DNA of 64,000 nt, from assembly GCF_021606685.1 (NCBI RefSeq), contig NZ_WKCB01000008.1, positions 1 to 64,000 of the forward strand, written 5' to 3'. The notes below the pieces were generated by a model. The model did not search any database and had not been told where the DNA came from. It saw nothing but the letters and a program-made list of their open reading frames with translations. Of the stretch, positions 26,491 to 37,436 are shown in pieces (within the stretch, counting starts at the first letter, position 1; each line of letters starts with the position of its first letter). The DNA comes from Pseudomonas syringae. GTDB lineage: Bacteria; Pseudomonadota; Gammaproteobacteria; Pseudomonadales; Pseudomonadaceae. A program made the translations under genes and the position numbers.

Positions 26491-28005
26491 ATGAAGCGCA
26501 AGAACATTCTTTTCATCATGGCCGATCAAATGGCCGCGCCGATGCTGCCGTTCTACGGACCTTCCCCCATCAAGTTGCCCAACCTCAGCCGCCTCGCCGC
26601 ACAGGGCGTGGTGTTCGACGCCGCTTATTGCAACAGCCCGCTGTGCGCGCCCTCGCGCTTCACCCTGGTCAGCGGCCAGTTGCCGAGCAAGATCGGCGCC
26701 TACGACAACGCGGCGGATTTGCCCGCCGACGTACCGACCTATGCCCACTACCTGCGCCGCCTCGGCTACCGCACCGCACTGTCGGGCAAGATGCACTTCT
26801 GCGGCCCCGACCAACTGCACGGCTACGAGGAACGCCTGACCAGCGACATCTACCCCGCCGACTATGGCTGGGCGGTGAACTGGGACGAACCGGACGTACG
26901 CCCCAGCTGGTATCACAACATGTCCTCGGTGCTGCAGGCTGGCCCTTGCGTGCGCACCAACCAGCTGGATTTCGACGAAGAGGTGGTGTTCAAGGCCCAG
27001 CAATACCTGTTCGACCATATCCGCGAAGACGGCGACCAGCCGTTCTGCCTCACCGTGTCGATGACGCATCCACACGACCCGTACACCATTCCCAAGCCGT
27101 TCTGGGACCTGTACGACGACAGCGACATCCCTTTGCCTGCCACACCCGCGCAAGGCGATCTCGACCCGCACTCCCAGCGTCTGCTCAAGGTCTACGACCT
27201 GTGGGACAAGCCGCTGCCGGTGGATAAAATCCGCGATGCGCGCCGCGCCTACTTCGGCGCGTGCAGCTATATCGACAGCAACGTCGGCAAACTCCTGCAA
27301 ACCCTCCATGACACCGGCCTGGCTGACGACACGATCATCATCTTCTCCGGCGACCACGGCGACATGCTCGGCGAACGCGGCCTCTGGTACAAAATGCACT
27401 GGTTTGAAATGGCCGCCCGCGTGCCGCTGCTGGTCAGTGCGCCGGGGCAGTTTGCGGCGGGTCGCGTGGCCAAGGCCGTGTCCACCGCCGACCTGTTGCC
27501 CACCCTGGTGGAACTGGCCGGCGGCGAGCTGGACCCCACACTGCCGCTGGACGGCCGCTCGCTGGTCCCGCACTTGCAAGGGCAGGGCGGGCACGACGAA
27601 GTGTTCGGCGAATACATGGCCGAAGGCACCATCAGCCCGCTGATGATGATTCGCCGAGGCGCCTACAAATTCATCTACAGCGAAGACGACCCTTGTCTAC
27701 TGTTCGATGTGCACAACGACCCGCACGAGCGGGAAGACCTCAGCCAGTCACCGGAACACCGGCCACTGTTCGAGGCGTTTTTGAGTGAGGCGCGGGCCAA
27801 ATGGGACATCCCGGCGATCCACCAGCAGGTGCTCGCCAGTCAACGCCGCCGTCGTCTGGTGTTTGAAGCACTGACCCAAGGCAAGCTGAAGAGCTGGGAT
27901 CACCAGCCACTGGTAGACGCCAGTCAGCAATACATGCGCAACCATATCGACCTCGACGACCTGGAGCGCAAGGCACGTTATCCACAACCCTGCCAAAACC
28001 AATAA
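26491..28005 (+). CDS. betC: Choline-sulfatase
   Basis: A 504-residue type I sulfatase that hydrolyses choline-O-sulfate to choline and sulfate. The formylglycine site is Cys52 in CAPSR. Asp12/Gln13 (ADQM) and FSGDHGDMLGERGLWYK carry metal and active-site residues. The C-terminal part with the tail KARYPQP is typical of BetC. No signal peptide, so it is cytoplasmic. It is divergent from a LysR gene and followed 16 bases later by a choline-type binding protein. It supplies the osmoprotectant precursor choline and sulfur. Confidence 0.95.
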   Translation: MKRKNILFIMADQMAAPMLPFYGPSPIKLPNLSRLAAQGVVFDAAYCNSPLCAPSRFTLVSGQLPSKIGAYDNAADLPADVPTYAHYLRRLGYRTALSGKMHFCGPDQLHGYEERLTSDIYPADYGWAVNWDEPDVRPSWYHNMSSVLQAGPCVRTNQLDFDEEVVFKAQQYLFDHIREDGDQPFCLTVSMTHPHDPYTIPKPFWDLYDDSDIPLPATPAQGDLDPHSQRLLKVYDLWDKPLPVDKIRDARRAYFGACSYIDSNVGKLLQTLHDTGLADDTIIIFSGDHGDMLGERGLWYKMHWFEMAARVPLLVSAPGQFAAGRVAKAVSTADLLPTLVELAGGELDPTLPLDGRSLVPHLQGQGGHDEVFGEYMAEGTISPLMMIRRGAYKFIYSEDDPCLLFDVHNDPHEREDLSQSPEHRPLFEAFLSEARAKWDIPAIHQQVLASQRRRRLVFEALTQGKLKSWDHQPLVDASQQYMRNHIDLDDLERKARYPQPCQNQ

Positions 28006-28021
28006 ATACAGAGGGAAGGCC

Positions 28022-28936
28022 ATGCAAAAGTTAACTGCGGTAGTGGGCATACTGGTGCTGAGCAGCGCCAATGCGTATGCGGACCCCAGCTGCGACACGG
28101 TGAAGATGGCCGATCCGGGCTGGAGCGACATTGCCGCCACCAACGCCATCACCGGTTTTCTGCTGACGGGCATGGGCTACAAAGCCAAGGTCGACACCCT
28201 GGCGGTGCCGATCACCTTTGGCGGGCTCAAGGATGGCCAGGTGGATGTGTTCCTCGGCAACTGGATGCCGGCGCAGCAGGGCTTCTACGACAAGTTCGTG
28301 GCCAATGGCGATGTAGTGCAGTTGGCCAAGAACCTGGACGGCACCGAGTTCACCCTCGCCGTGCCGGATTATGTATGGGACGCCGGCGTGCATGACTTTG
28401 CCGACTTGAACAAGTTTGCCGACAAGTTCGACAAGAAGATCTACGGCATCGGCTCCGGCGCGCCGGCGAATATCTCGTTGCAGGAGATCATCAAGAAAAA
28501 TGACTTCGACCTTGGCCAATGGAAACTGGTGGAGTCGAGTGAGCAGGCGATGCTGGCCGAAGTGTCGCGGGCGGTGAAGAAACAGAAATTCGTCACCTTC
28601 CTCGGCTGGACGCCGCACCCGATGAACGTGCAGTTGAAAATGCATTACCTCAAGGGCGGCGAGAAGTATTTCGGCGACACCGGCAGCGTCTACACCTTGA
28701 CCCGCAAGGGTTATGCACAGGCCTGCCCGAATGTCGGCAAGCTGCTGACCAACCTGAGCTTCACCCAGGAGATGGAGAACAGCATCATGGCTGAGGTGGC
28801 CAACAACAAGGTCAGCAATGCGGCGGCGGCGAAGGCGTGGATCAAGGCGAACCCGGCGGTGCTGGACAAATGGCTGGACGGCGTAAAAACCGTGGATGGC
28901 CAGGATGCGTTGGCCGCCGTAAAAGCCAAGCTCTAA
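28022..28936 (+). CDS. Choline/betaine-type ABC substrate-binding protein
   Basis: A 304-residue periplasmic protein with a signal peptide (to about residue 20, NAYA). It has the ChoX/ProX-like segments VKMADPGWSDIAATNAI, FGGLKDGQVDVFLGNWMPAQQGF and FLGWTPHPMN, whose tryptophans form the quaternary-ammonium cage. No permease or ATPase gene is adjacent, so it probably shares a transporter encoded elsewhere, as known for BetX/CaiX with the Cbc system. The ligand may be choline-O-sulfate, choline or betaine. Confidence 0.88.
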   Translation: MQKLTAVVGILVLSSANAYADPSCDTVKMADPGWSDIAATNAITGFLLTGMGYKAKVDTLAVPITFGGLKDGQVDVFLGNWMPAQQGFYDKFVANGDVVQLAKNLDGTEFTLAVPDYVWDAGVHDFADLNKFADKFDKKIYGIGSGAPANISLQEIIKKNDFDLGQWKLVESSEQAMLAEVSRAVKKQKFVTFLGWTPHPMNVQLKMHYLKGGEKYFGDTGSVYTLTRKGYAQACPNVGKLLTNLSFTQEMENSIMAEVANNKVSNAAAAKAWIKANPAVLDKWLDGVKTVDGQDALAAVKAKL

Positions 28937-28970
28937 GGCCCCATACCCAACCCTGTAGGAGCCCCACACC

Positions 28971-29101
28971 GTGGCGAGCGGGCTTGCCCGCGTTGGGGTG
29001 CGAAGCGCCCCCAAACCCAGCGAACGCGTTGTGCCTGAAAAAACGTGTTGCTTGAATTGGGGCTGCTTCGCCGCCCAACGCGGGCAAGCCCGCTCGCCAC
29101 A
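28971..29101. repeat. REPIN with long spacer
   Basis: Arms GTGGCGAGCGGGCTTGCCCG and inverse, about 130 bases overall, between the binding-protein gene and the SulP gene. Confidence 0.88.
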
Positions 29102-29163
29102 AGTGCGCATGAGCCTGGGTGTGCTGATAACCTGCCTACCAAACCTTTCAACCCGAGTCTGCG

Positions 29164-30732
29164 ATGCCCCGGCCCACACGCCATACTCTCTTCCCCTTCC
29201 TCGCCTGGCTCCCGCGCCAGACCCGCGCCAGTGTCGGCCGGGATGCGATCGTCGGCCTCAGTGGCGCGGTGCTCGCCTTGCCGCAGTCGATTGCCTACGC
29301 GCTGATCGCCGGTCTCCCACCCGAATACGGCCTCTACGCGGCCATTATCCCGGTGCTGATCGCCTGCCTCTGGGGCTCGTCCTGGCATTTGATCTGCGGC
29401 CCTACGGCGGCGATCTCCATCGTGCTCTACGCCAGTGTCAGCCCGCTGGCCGTGCCGGGGTCGCAGGACTACATCACGCTGATCCTGCTGCTGACCTTCC
29501 TCGCCGGGGTGTTTCAGTGGCTGCTCGGCATGCTGCGCTTCGGCGCGCTGGTCAACTTCGTCTCCCATTCGGTGGTACTGGGTTTCACCCTGGGCGCTGC
29601 CGTGGTGATCGCCCTGGGGCAATTGCCCAATCTGCTGGGGCTGGACTTACCAAGCCAGGCGACGGCGATCAAGAGCCTGCTGGCGCTGGTGGATCACGGC
29701 GGCGAGTGGGACCACGCCTCACTCGCCCTGGGTCTGAGCACCTTGCTGGTGGGCGCCTTGCTCAAATACCTGGTGCCCCGCTGGCCGACACTGTTGATCG
29801 CCCTGGCCTTGGGCAGCCTGGTGGCGTGGCTGTGGCCGGCGATGTTCGGGCATGTGGCGCTGGTGAGTTCGTTTATCGGCAAACTGCCGCCGTTCAGCCC
29901 ATTGCCGATGGACTTGGACATGATTCTGCGTTTGCTGCCCAGCGCCGTGGCGGTGGGCATGCTGGGGCTGGTCACCAGCCTGTCGATTGCGCGCTCACTT
30001 TCGGCGCGTTCGCAACAGCTGCTTGACGCCAACCAGGAGGTCCGCGCGCAGGGCTTATCCAATATCGTTGGCGGATTTTTCTCCGGGTACCTGTCAGCCG
30101 GTTCGTTTACCCGCTCGGGCCTCAGCTATGAGGCGGGCGCCTGCTCACCCTTGGCCGGGGTGTTTTCCGCGCTGTGGGTGGCGCTGTTCGCCCTGTTTGG
30201 CGCGGCTTTGATCGCGCATATTCCGATCCCGAGCATGGCCGCCAGCATCCTGTTGATTTGCTGGGGGCTGGTGGATCATCGCGGCATCCGCGCGCTGTTT
30301 CGCGTGAGCCGCGCCGAGTTTGTGGTGATGAGCCTGACCTGCGTCGCGACCCTGCTGCTGGAGCTGCAAACGGCGATTTATGCGGGGGTGCTTGCGTCGT
30401 TGTTTTTCTACCTCAAGCGCACCTCGCAACCTCGGGTGCAGCAATGGCGCGACGGCGACGAAGATGTGTTGCGGGTCGGCGGCTCGATCTTTTTCGGCGC
30501 CAGCCATTACCTGCAAGTGCGCCTGCAACGCCTGTCGGGTGAGCGCGTGGTGATCGAGGCGCAGCAGATCAACTTCATCGACTATTCCGGGGTGGAGATG
30601 CTGCATCAGGAGGCGCGGCGGTTGCGCGGGGTAGGGCGTAGCTTGACGTTGCGCGGGGCCAGGCCGCAGGTGGTGGAGGAGCTGAAGAAACTGGAAGGGG
30701 CCGACAAGTGCCCCATCCATTTCCAAGACTGA
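29164..30732 (+). CDS. SulP-family sulfate permease
   Basis: A 522-residue membrane protein with the SulP signature (DAIVGLSGAVLALPQSIAYALIAGLPPEYGLYAAIIPVLIACLWGSS) and 10-14 helices over residues 20-410. A C-terminal STAS domain follows (about 430-520; VLRVGGSIFFGASHYL, NFIDYSGVEMLHQEARRL). It lies near betC, as in PAO1 where a sulfate transporter gene precedes betC. It may import sulfate or, since betC releases sulfate in the cytoplasm, exchange it. A REPIN separates it from the binding-protein gene, so it may have its own promoter. Confidence 0.9.
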   Translation: MPRPTRHTLFPFLAWLPRQTRASVGRDAIVGLSGAVLALPQSIAYALIAGLPPEYGLYAAIIPVLIACLWGSSWHLICGPTAAISIVLYASVSPLAVPGSQDYITLILLLTFLAGVFQWLLGMLRFGALVNFVSHSVVLGFTLGAAVVIALGQLPNLLGLDLPSQATAIKSLLALVDHGGEWDHASLALGLSTLLVGALLKYLVPRWPTLLIALALGSLVAWLWPAMFGHVALVSSFIGKLPPFSPLPMDLDMILRLLPSAVAVGMLGLVTSLSIARSLSARSQQLLDANQEVRAQGLSNIVGGFFSGYLSAGSFTRSGLSYEAGACSPLAGVFSALWVALFALFGAALIAHIPIPSMAASILLICWGLVDHRGIRALFRVSRAEFVVMSLTCVATLLLELQTAIYAGVLASLFFYLKRTSQPRVQQWRDGDEDVLRVGGSIFFGASHYLQVRLQRLSGERVVIEAQQINFIDYSGVEMLHQEARRLRGVGRSLTLRGARPQVVEELKKLEGADKCPIHFQD

Positions 30733-30745
30733 ATACGGGTAAAAA

Positions 30746-30833
30746 TGTGGGAGCGGGCTTGCTCGCGAAAGCGGTGTATCAGCTTAAACAGAGCTGACTG
30801 ACCCACCGCTTTCGCGAGCAAGCCCGCTCCCAC
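30746..30833. repeat. REPIN, GTGGGAGCGGGCTTGC type
   Basis: Inverted arms TGTGGGAGCGGGCTTGCTCG with a short spacer between convergent genes. Confidence 0.9.
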
Positions 30834-30860
30834 CCTGACTGTGCCCACATTGGATTTGTG

Positions 30861-31678
30861 TCAGGCCAACTGGCGACGCAACTCAGCCAGCACCGGCGCC
30901 GAGTCCGGGCGCACACCGCGCCACAGGAAGAAGGCTTCCGCCGCCTGCTCCACCAGCATGCCCAAACCATCCATCGCCACGGCGGCCCCTTGCTCGGTGG
31001 CCCAGCGGCAAAACGCGGTGGGCGCCTTGGCGTACATCATGTCGTAGCAAAACGTCTTGCCCGGCTCGATCAGGCTGCCGGCAATCGGCGGTACATCGCC
31101 TGACAGGCTGGCAGACGTGGCATTGATGATCACGTCCACCGGCTCACGCAGCCAGTCGAAACCGCTGGCAGACACCGGGCCCAAGTCGTCGAACAACTCG
31201 GCGAGCAACTCGGCCTTTTCCACGGTGCGGTTGGCGATAATCAACGAGGCCGGCCGCTCGGCCAGCAAGGGCTCCAGGGCGCCACGCACCGCGCCACCGG
31301 CGCCGAGCAACAGGATGCGCTTGCCTTGCAGGCTCAACCCGGCGTTGACCGTGAGGTCGCGCACCAGGCCGGCGCCGTCGGTGTTGTCACCCAGCAAGGT
31401 GCCGTCGGCCAGCTTGCTCAGGGTGTTCACCGCGCCTGCGCGTTGGGCGCGGTCGGTCAACGTGTTGGCCAGGCGGTAGGCGTCTTCCTTGAACGGCACG
31501 GTGACATTGGCACCACGGCCTTGCTCGAAAAACTCACGGGCACAGCCGGTGAAATCCTCCAACGGTGCGAGCAAGGTGCTGTAGTCCAGTTGTTCGCCGG
31601 TCTGCTCGGCGAACATCCGGTGAATCAACGGCGACTTGCTGTGGCCGATGGGGTTGCCGAAGACGACATAACGGTCCA

Positions 31679-31679
<1 letters not shown>
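30861..31679 (-). CDS. aroE: Shikimate dehydrogenase
   Basis: A 272-residue NADPH enzyme of aromatic amino acid synthesis that reduces 3-dehydroshikimate. The substrate loop [14 protein letters not shown], the catalytic Lys in [11 protein letters not shown] (near residue 67), DNTDGAGL and the NADP loop [13 protein letters not shown] are all present. The ATG at 31679 overlaps the hemF stop codon by one base, so aroE is coupled to hemF. Confidence 0.97.
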
Positions 31680-32635
<956 letters not shown>

Positions 32636-32770
32636 CTACACGAGGCCATTGGGCGTCGGCGGCAAATGGGCGCACAGGATACCACCGCACCCCGCTGCGC
32701 CGCAGTTGACGAAGATCAAGCTTAGGAGTGGGATAGGGGGCTACGCAATTCGAACCCAGGAGAAATGCAG

Positions 32771-33748
32771 ATGGCCAAACGTATCCAGTTCAGCGCCCAC
32801 GGCGGCCCTGAAGTACTTGAATATGTCGACTACACACCGGCAGAGCCGGGCCCGCAGCAGGTTCGGGTGCGCAACGAGGCCATTGGCCTGAACTTCATCG
32901 ACACCTATTTCCGCAGCGGCCTGTACGCGCCGCCGGCCCTGCCATCGGGGCTGGGCGCCGAGGGTGCCGGGGTGGTGGATGCGGTGGGCAGTGAGGTCAC
33001 GCAATTTAAAGTCGGCGATCGCGTGGCCTACGGCAGCGGCCCACTCGGTGCCTACAGCCAGCTGCATGTGCTGCCTGCGGCCAACCTGGTGCACCTGCCG
33101 GACGACATCAGCTTCGAACAAGCCGCCGGTGCCATGCTCAAGGGCCTCACCGTGCAATACCTGCTGCGCCAGACCTATGAACTCAAGGGTGGCGAAACCA
33201 TTCTGTTCCACGCCGCTGCCGGTGGCGTGGGCTCCCTGGCCTGCCAATGGGCCAAGGCCCTGGGCGTGAAGCTGATCGGCACCGTCAGCTCGCCGGAAAA
33301 GGCCGCGCTGGCTAAATCCCTCGGCGCCTGGGAAACCATCGACTACAGCAAGGAAGACGTCGCACAGCGCGTGCTGGAATTGACCGACGGCAAGAAAGTC
33401 ACGGTGGTGTACGACGGTGTCGGCAAGGATACCTGGCTGACCTCCCTGGACAGCGTGGCGCCACGCGGGCTGGTGGTGAGTTTCGGTAATGCCTCGGGCG
33501 CAGTGGATGGCGTGAACCTGGGGATTCTGTCGGCCAAAGGCTCGCTGTATGTCACCCGGCCGACCTTGGCGACTTACGCCAACAATGCGCAGAACCTGCA
33601 AGCGATGGCTGACGACCTGTTCTCGATGATCAAGAGCGGCAAGGTGCGCATTGATATCAACCAGCGGTATTCGCTGGCGGATGCAGCGAAGGCGCAGACG
33701 GAGTTGTCGGGGCGGCGGACTACTGGCTCTACAATTCTGTTGCCTTAA
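32771..33748 (+). CDS. qor: NADPH:quinone oxidoreductase (zeta-crystallin type)
   Basis: A 325-residue zinc-free MDR enzyme that reduces quinones with NADPH by one electron. It shows NEAIGLNFIDTYFRSGLY, GLGAEGAGVVDAVG and the NADP loop HAAAGGVGSLACQWAKALG (about 148-166). The ATG at 32771 is 8 bases after AGGAG. The one at 32765 is too close. Position between hemF and tsaC matches PAO1 order. Confidence 0.95.
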   Translation: MAKRIQFSAHGGPEVLEYVDYTPAEPGPQQVRVRNEAIGLNFIDTYFRSGLYAPPALPSGLGAEGAGVVDAVGSEVTQFKVGDRVAYGSGPLGAYSQLHVLPAANLVHLPDDISFEQAAGAMLKGLTVQYLLRQTYELKGGETILFHAAAGGVGSLACQWAKALGVKLIGTVSSPEKAALAKSLGAWETIDYSKEDVAQRVLELTDGKKVTVVYDGVGKDTWLTSLDSVAPRGLVVSFGNASGAVDGVNLGILSAKGSLYVTRPTLATYANNAQNLQAMADDLFSMIKSGKVRIDINQRYSLADAAKAQTELSGRRTTGSTILLP

Positions 33749-33754
33749 AGGCCT

Positions 33755-33840
33755 CATCGGGGGCAAGCCCCCTCCCACAGTTTGATCGGGTTCCAACTGG
33801 AGAAACTCGGTCAAGTGTGGGAGGGGGCTTGTCCCCGATG
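33755..33840. repeat. REPIN
   Basis: Arms CATCGGGGGCAAGCCCCCTC and inverse between convergent qor and tsaC. Confidence 0.9.
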
Positions 33841-33854
33841 GCCGCGACGCGCTC

Positions 33855-34412
33855 TCAAGAAGGCCGCACCACCTCGCCGCTCACCAAGTCGCGAATCAGG
33901 CTCGGGTTCTTGCGCCCCCCCAGGGCGCCGCCCAGCACCAGGTCCACCTGGCCACGGAAATACTGCTCCACGCGAATCCGCGTGCGCGCAGCCGGGCGGC
34001 CTTGGGGGTTGGCCGAGGTGGAAATCAACGGCCCGACCAGCGAGCACAAGTCCCGCACCAATGGGTGATCGGTCACTCGCAGCGCGACCGTGTCGTGCAC
34101 GCCGGTGACCCATTCCGGCAACAGGTCCTGATGGGGCACCAGCCAGGTATTGGGCCCAGGCCAAGTGCTGGCCATGCGGTCGATCCAGTCCTGCGGGAAG
34201 TCTTCGAAAAGAAAATCGAATTGGCGAATGTTATCCGCTACCAGGATCAGGCCCTTGTCCACCGAGCGGTTCTTGATCGCGAGCAAACGGTCCACTGCTT
34301 CTTCATTCCACGGGTCACAGCCCAAGCCCCAAACCGCCTCGGTTGGATAGGCAATCACTGCGCCTGCGCGAATTTCCCGTGCGGTTTCCAGCACACGCCA
34401 CCTGTTGACCAT
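33855..34412 (-). CDS. tsaC: Threonylcarbamoyl-AMP synthase
   Basis: A 185-residue YrdC-domain protein that makes threonylcarbamoyl-AMP from threonine, bicarbonate and ATP for the t6A37 modification of ANN-decoding tRNAs. Motifs are [33 protein letters not shown] (with the KxR motif) and [14 protein letters not shown]. It is the short TsaC form without the Sua5 extension. It lies downstream of dprA in the same direction. Confidence 0.95.
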   Translation of the reverse strand: MVNRWRVLETAREIRAGAVIAYPTEAVWGLGCDPWNEEAVDRLLAIKNRSVDKGLILVADNIRQFDFLFEDFPQDWIDRMASTWPGPNTWLVPHQDLLPEWVTGVHDTVALRVTDHPLVRDLCSLVGPLISTSANPQGRPAARTRIRVEQYFRGQVDLVLGGALGGRKNPSLIRDLVSGEVVRPS

Positions 34413-34470
34413 TACTCACTCTCCGGACTAAAGCTCTGCGCAGTTTACCGATGTTCTTTACAAAACCTAG

Positions 34471-35574
34471 TTACAAAAGCCGGCAGCGCGCCAGCCAGCG
34501 CCCGCTTTCGCAGGTCACCAAGCCTTCAAGCTCCAGCTCGGTCAGGTTCGCCAGCACCTGAGACAGCGGCCGCCCACTGGCAATCGCCAAGGCCTCGCTG
34601 GTATGGGGCGCCGCGTGCAACAGCGCCACCAGCGGGTGGGTGACCGCTATCGGCGCCGGGCGCGACAAGGCCTGCCAGCCGCGCAGCCCCTCCAGAATAT
34701 GCTCGATGGTTTCCACCAGCACGGCACCGTCGCGGATCAACTGGTGACAACCTTTGGCCCCAGGGTGGTGGATAGAGCCCGGTATCGCGTACACCTCGCG
34801 GCCCTGTTCAGCCGCCAGCCTCGCCGTGATCAGCGAACCACTGGCCATGCTGGCTTCCACCACCAGCACGCCAAGGGACAGCCAGCTGATGATCCGGTTG
34901 CGCCGTGGAAAATTCGCGGCCTGGGGCGCGGCGTCCAGCGGGAACTCGGAAACCACCGCGCTGCCTTGCGCAATCATCGCGGCGGCGAGGGTTCTGTGGC
35001 GCTGTGGATAAAAATTTTCCAGCCCGGTGCCGAGCACGCCAACTGTCTGCCCTCCCACATCCAACGCAGCTTGATGGGCAGCACCGTCGATGCCCAATGC
35101 AAGACCACTGGTGATCACAAAACCCGCGCTCGCCAGGCTGCGCGAAAAAGCCGCCGCGGTGTCCATGCCAGGACGGGAAGCGCGACGGCTGCCGACCATC
35201 GCCAGTTGCGGTTTTTCCAGGATCGCAGGGTCGCCGGCGACAAATAAAAGCGGCGGCGCACCGTCGGTTTCAGCGAGGAGCGCGGGGTACTCAGGCTGGT
35301 CCCACATCAGCAAATGCTGGGCCGGACGTGCGAGCCAGGCCAATGCGTGGCTGGCGCCGTCGCGCACTTCCTGGCTGCGCCGGGCATCCGCGCTGATGGC
35401 TGGCAACCCGAGTGAACGCCAGGCACTGGCAGGCGCACTGATGGCCTTTGAGGCGCTACCGAATGCTTCCATTAATAGGCGAAAACGCTTGGGGCCCACT
35501 TCTGGCAGCCTGTGCAAGCGTAGCCGGGCTTCCAGTTCTGCCGGGGAAATTTCGTTGCTGTTTATCGGATACAT
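34471..35574 (-). CDS. dprA: DNA-processing protein DprA
   Basis: A 367-residue protein that loads RecA on incoming single-stranded DNA during transformation. An N-terminal SAM-like region (1-75) precedes the Rossmann domain (about 80-295) with GSRRASRPGMDTAAAFSRSLA, SGLALGIDGAAHQAAL, GTGLENFYPQRHRTLA and FPRRNRIISWLS. A C-terminal winged-helix DML1-like domain (310-367) completes it. The usual upstream LysM gene is only a remnant here. Confidence 0.96.
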   Translation of the reverse strand: MYPINSNEISPAELEARLRLHRLPEVGPKRFRLLMEAFGSASKAISAPASAWRSLGLPAISADARRSQEVRDGASHALAWLARPAQHLLMWDQPEYPALLAETDGAPPLLFVAGDPAILEKPQLAMVGSRRASRPGMDTAAAFSRSLASAGFVITSGLALGIDGAAHQAALDVGGQTVGVLGTGLENFYPQRHRTLAAAMIAQGSAVVSEFPLDAAPQAANFPRRNRIISWLSLGVLVVEASMASGSLITARLAAEQGREVYAIPGSIHHPGAKGCHQLIRDGAVLVETIEHILEGLRGWQALSRPAPIAVTHPLVALLHAAPHTSEALAIASGRPLSQVLANLTELELEGLVTCESGRWLARCRLL

Positions 35575-35640
35575 CTGATCATCCTTGATCGGAACAAGCT
35601 GTGGATAACTCTGTTGGTAACTTATTTAGCAGGCTATGTA

Positions 35641-35772
35641 TTACCGTTGACGAGCCGTCTCCAGACTGCCCACCCCCGCCAGTCTTGAAGACGCCGAGCC
35701 ATTGGCCGGCGGGGGAAGCAGGCCAACCGCAAACGGGGCCCACTGCAGCAAGACGAGTAGCGATTTCCTCAT
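35641..35772 (-). pseudogene. Remnant of the LysM gene normally between dprA and def
   Basis: The frame starts with a good ribosome site (AAAGGAG) and the signal-like MRKSLLVLL that begins LysM proteins at this place (PA0020 type, over 300 residues). After about 20 codons it diverges into GLLPPPANGSASSRLAGVG and stops at codon 44. No LysM repeat is present and only about 65 bases separate it from the dprA start. Inverted CCCCCGCC/GGCGGGGG arms lie inside. I read it as a gene largely deleted, with only its start conserved. A short expressed peptide cannot be excluded. Confidence 0.65.
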
Positions 35773-35907
35773 GGGGGCAATCTCCTTTATTATGTGCGTT
35801 CGCGTGAAATGCCAGGGCCCTCGCGGCTTTCGAGCCTTTCACACCGGCGCTATGGGTGCATCCCAACGCCGATTTGCCTCTACCTCACATGTGCAGCAAT
35901 TACGCTT

Positions 35908-36414
35908 ATGGCTATTTTGAACATCCTCGAATTCCCCGACTCGCGCCTGCGCACGATCGCCAAACCGGTGGCCGTAGTGGACGACAAGGTTCGTCAGTTG
36001 GTCGATGACATGTTTGAAACAATGTATGAAGCCCCGGGCATCGGCCTCGCCGCGACCCAGGTCAACGTGCATCAGCGTGTCGTGGTCATGGACCTGTCGG
36101 AAGATCGCAGCGAACCGATGGTGTACATCAACCCGGAGTTCGAACCGCTGACCGAGGAGATGGGCGAATACCAGGAAGGCTGCCTGTCGGTGCCGGAGTT
36201 CTACGAGAACGTCGAGCGCCCGCTGCGCGTGAAGATCAAAGCCCTGGACCGCGACGGCAAGCCGTTTGAGCTGATTGCCGAAGGCCTGCTGGCGGTGTGC
36301 ATCCAGCACGAATGCGACCACCTCAACGGCAAGCTGTTTGTCGACTACCTGTCGACGCTCAAGCGCGACCGGATCAAGAAGAAGCTGGAAAAAAAGCATC
36401 GCCAGCAAGCTTGA
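35908..36414 (+). CDS. def: Peptide deformylase
   Basis: A 168-residue metalloenzyme that removes the formyl group from new proteins. Motif 1 GIGLAATQV (44-52), motif 2 EGCLS with metal ligand Cys92, and motif 3 QHECDH with His134 and His138 are intact. The ribosome site before the ATG at 35908 is weak. Heads the def-fmt-rsmB-trkA gene group, though a terminator-like hairpin separates it from fmt. Confidence 0.97.
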   Translation: MAILNILEFPDSRLRTIAKPVAVVDDKVRQLVDDMFETMYEAPGIGLAATQVNVHQRVVVMDLSEDRSEPMVYINPEFEPLTEEMGEYQEGCLSVPEFYENVERPLRVKIKALDRDGKPFELIAEGLLAVCIQHECDHLNGKLFVDYLSTLKRDRIKKKLEKKHRQQA

Positions 36415-36425
36415 TGCCCTCTTCC

Positions 36426-36456
36426 AAAGGCTTGCTGCGGCAAGCCTTTTTCTTTT
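36426..36456 (+). terminator. Terminator after def
   Basis: Stem AAAGGCTTG / CAAGCCTTT with a 6-base loop and T-rich tail, between def and fmt. It may attenuate rather than stop read-through into fmt. Confidence 0.75.
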
Positions 36457-36482
36457 GTGACTGCTTTTAACCGAGAACTCCC

Positions 36483-37436
36483 ATGACCGAGCCATTGCGC
36501 ATTGTTTTTGCCGGCACTCCCGAATTTGCCGCCGAACACCTCAAGGCGCTGCTTGCCAGCCCTTACGACATCGTCGCGGTGTACACCCAGCCGGATCGTC
36601 CGGCCGGTCGCGGGCAAAAACTGATGCCGAGCCCGGTCAAGCAATTGGCGCTTGAGCACAACATTCCCGTGCTGCAACCGCCGACCCTGCGCAACACCGA
36701 GGCCCAGGCTGAACTGGCCACGCTGAAACCGGACCTGCTGGTGGTGGTGGCCTATGGCTTGATCCTGCCGCAAGTGGTGTTGGATATTCCGCGCCTGGGC
36801 TGCATCAACAGCCACGCCTCGCTGCTGCCACGCTGGCGCGGTGCAGCGCCGATCCAGCGCGCTGTGGAAGCTGGCGACAGCGAAAGCGGCGTGACCGTAA
36901 TGCGCATGGAAGCAGGCCTGGACACCGGCCCGATGCTGCTCAAGGTCACCACCCCGATCACCGCCGCTGACACCGGTGGCAGCCTCCACGACCGCCTCGC
37001 CGAACTGGGCCCGCCCGCCGTGATCGAGGCCATCGCTGGCCTGGCTGCGGGCACCCTGGAAGGCCAAGTGCAGGACGACAGCCTGGCCACCTACGCCCAC
37101 AAGCTCAACAAAGACGAAGCACGCATCGACTGGAGCCGCCCGGCCGTGGAGCTGGAACGCCTGGTGCGCGCCTTCAACCCGTGGCCGATCTGCCACAGCA
37201 CGCTCAATGGCGAAGCCTTGAAAGTGTTGGCCGCAACCCTCGCAGAGGGCAAGGGCGCTGCGGGTGAAATCATCGGCGCCAGCAAAGACGGCCTGTTGGT
37301 CGCTTGCGGTGATCAGGCGCTGTGTCTGACCCGTCTGCAATTGCCCGGTGGCAAGGCGCTTAATTTCAGCGATTTGTTCAACAGTCGTCGTGAGAAATTT
37401 GCCTCGGGCACGGTTCTCGGGGCGCTCGCTCAATGA
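36483..37436 (+). CDS. fmt: Methionyl-tRNA formyltransferase
   Basis: A 317-residue enzyme that formylates initiator Met-tRNA using 10-formyl-THF. The N-terminal catalytic domain (1-205) has [57 protein letters not shown] with the catalytic Asn-His, and the C-terminal tRNA-binding domain follows. The stop overlaps the rsmB start by 4 bases. Confidence 0.97.
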   Translation: MTEPLRIVFAGTPEFAAEHLKALLASPYDIVAVYTQPDRPAGRGQKLMPSPVKQLALEHNIPVLQPPTLRNTEAQAELATLKPDLLVVVAYGLILPQVVLDIPRLGCINSHASLLPRWRGAAPIQRAVEAGDSESGVTVMRMEAGLDTGPMLLKVTTPITAADTGGSLHDRLAELGPPAVIEAIAGLAAGTLEGQVQDDSLATYAHKLNKDEARIDWSRPAVELERLVRAFNPWPICHSTLNGEALKVLAATLAEGKGAAGEIIGASKDGLLVACGDQALCLTRLQLPGGKALNFSDLFNSRREKFASGTVLGALAQ

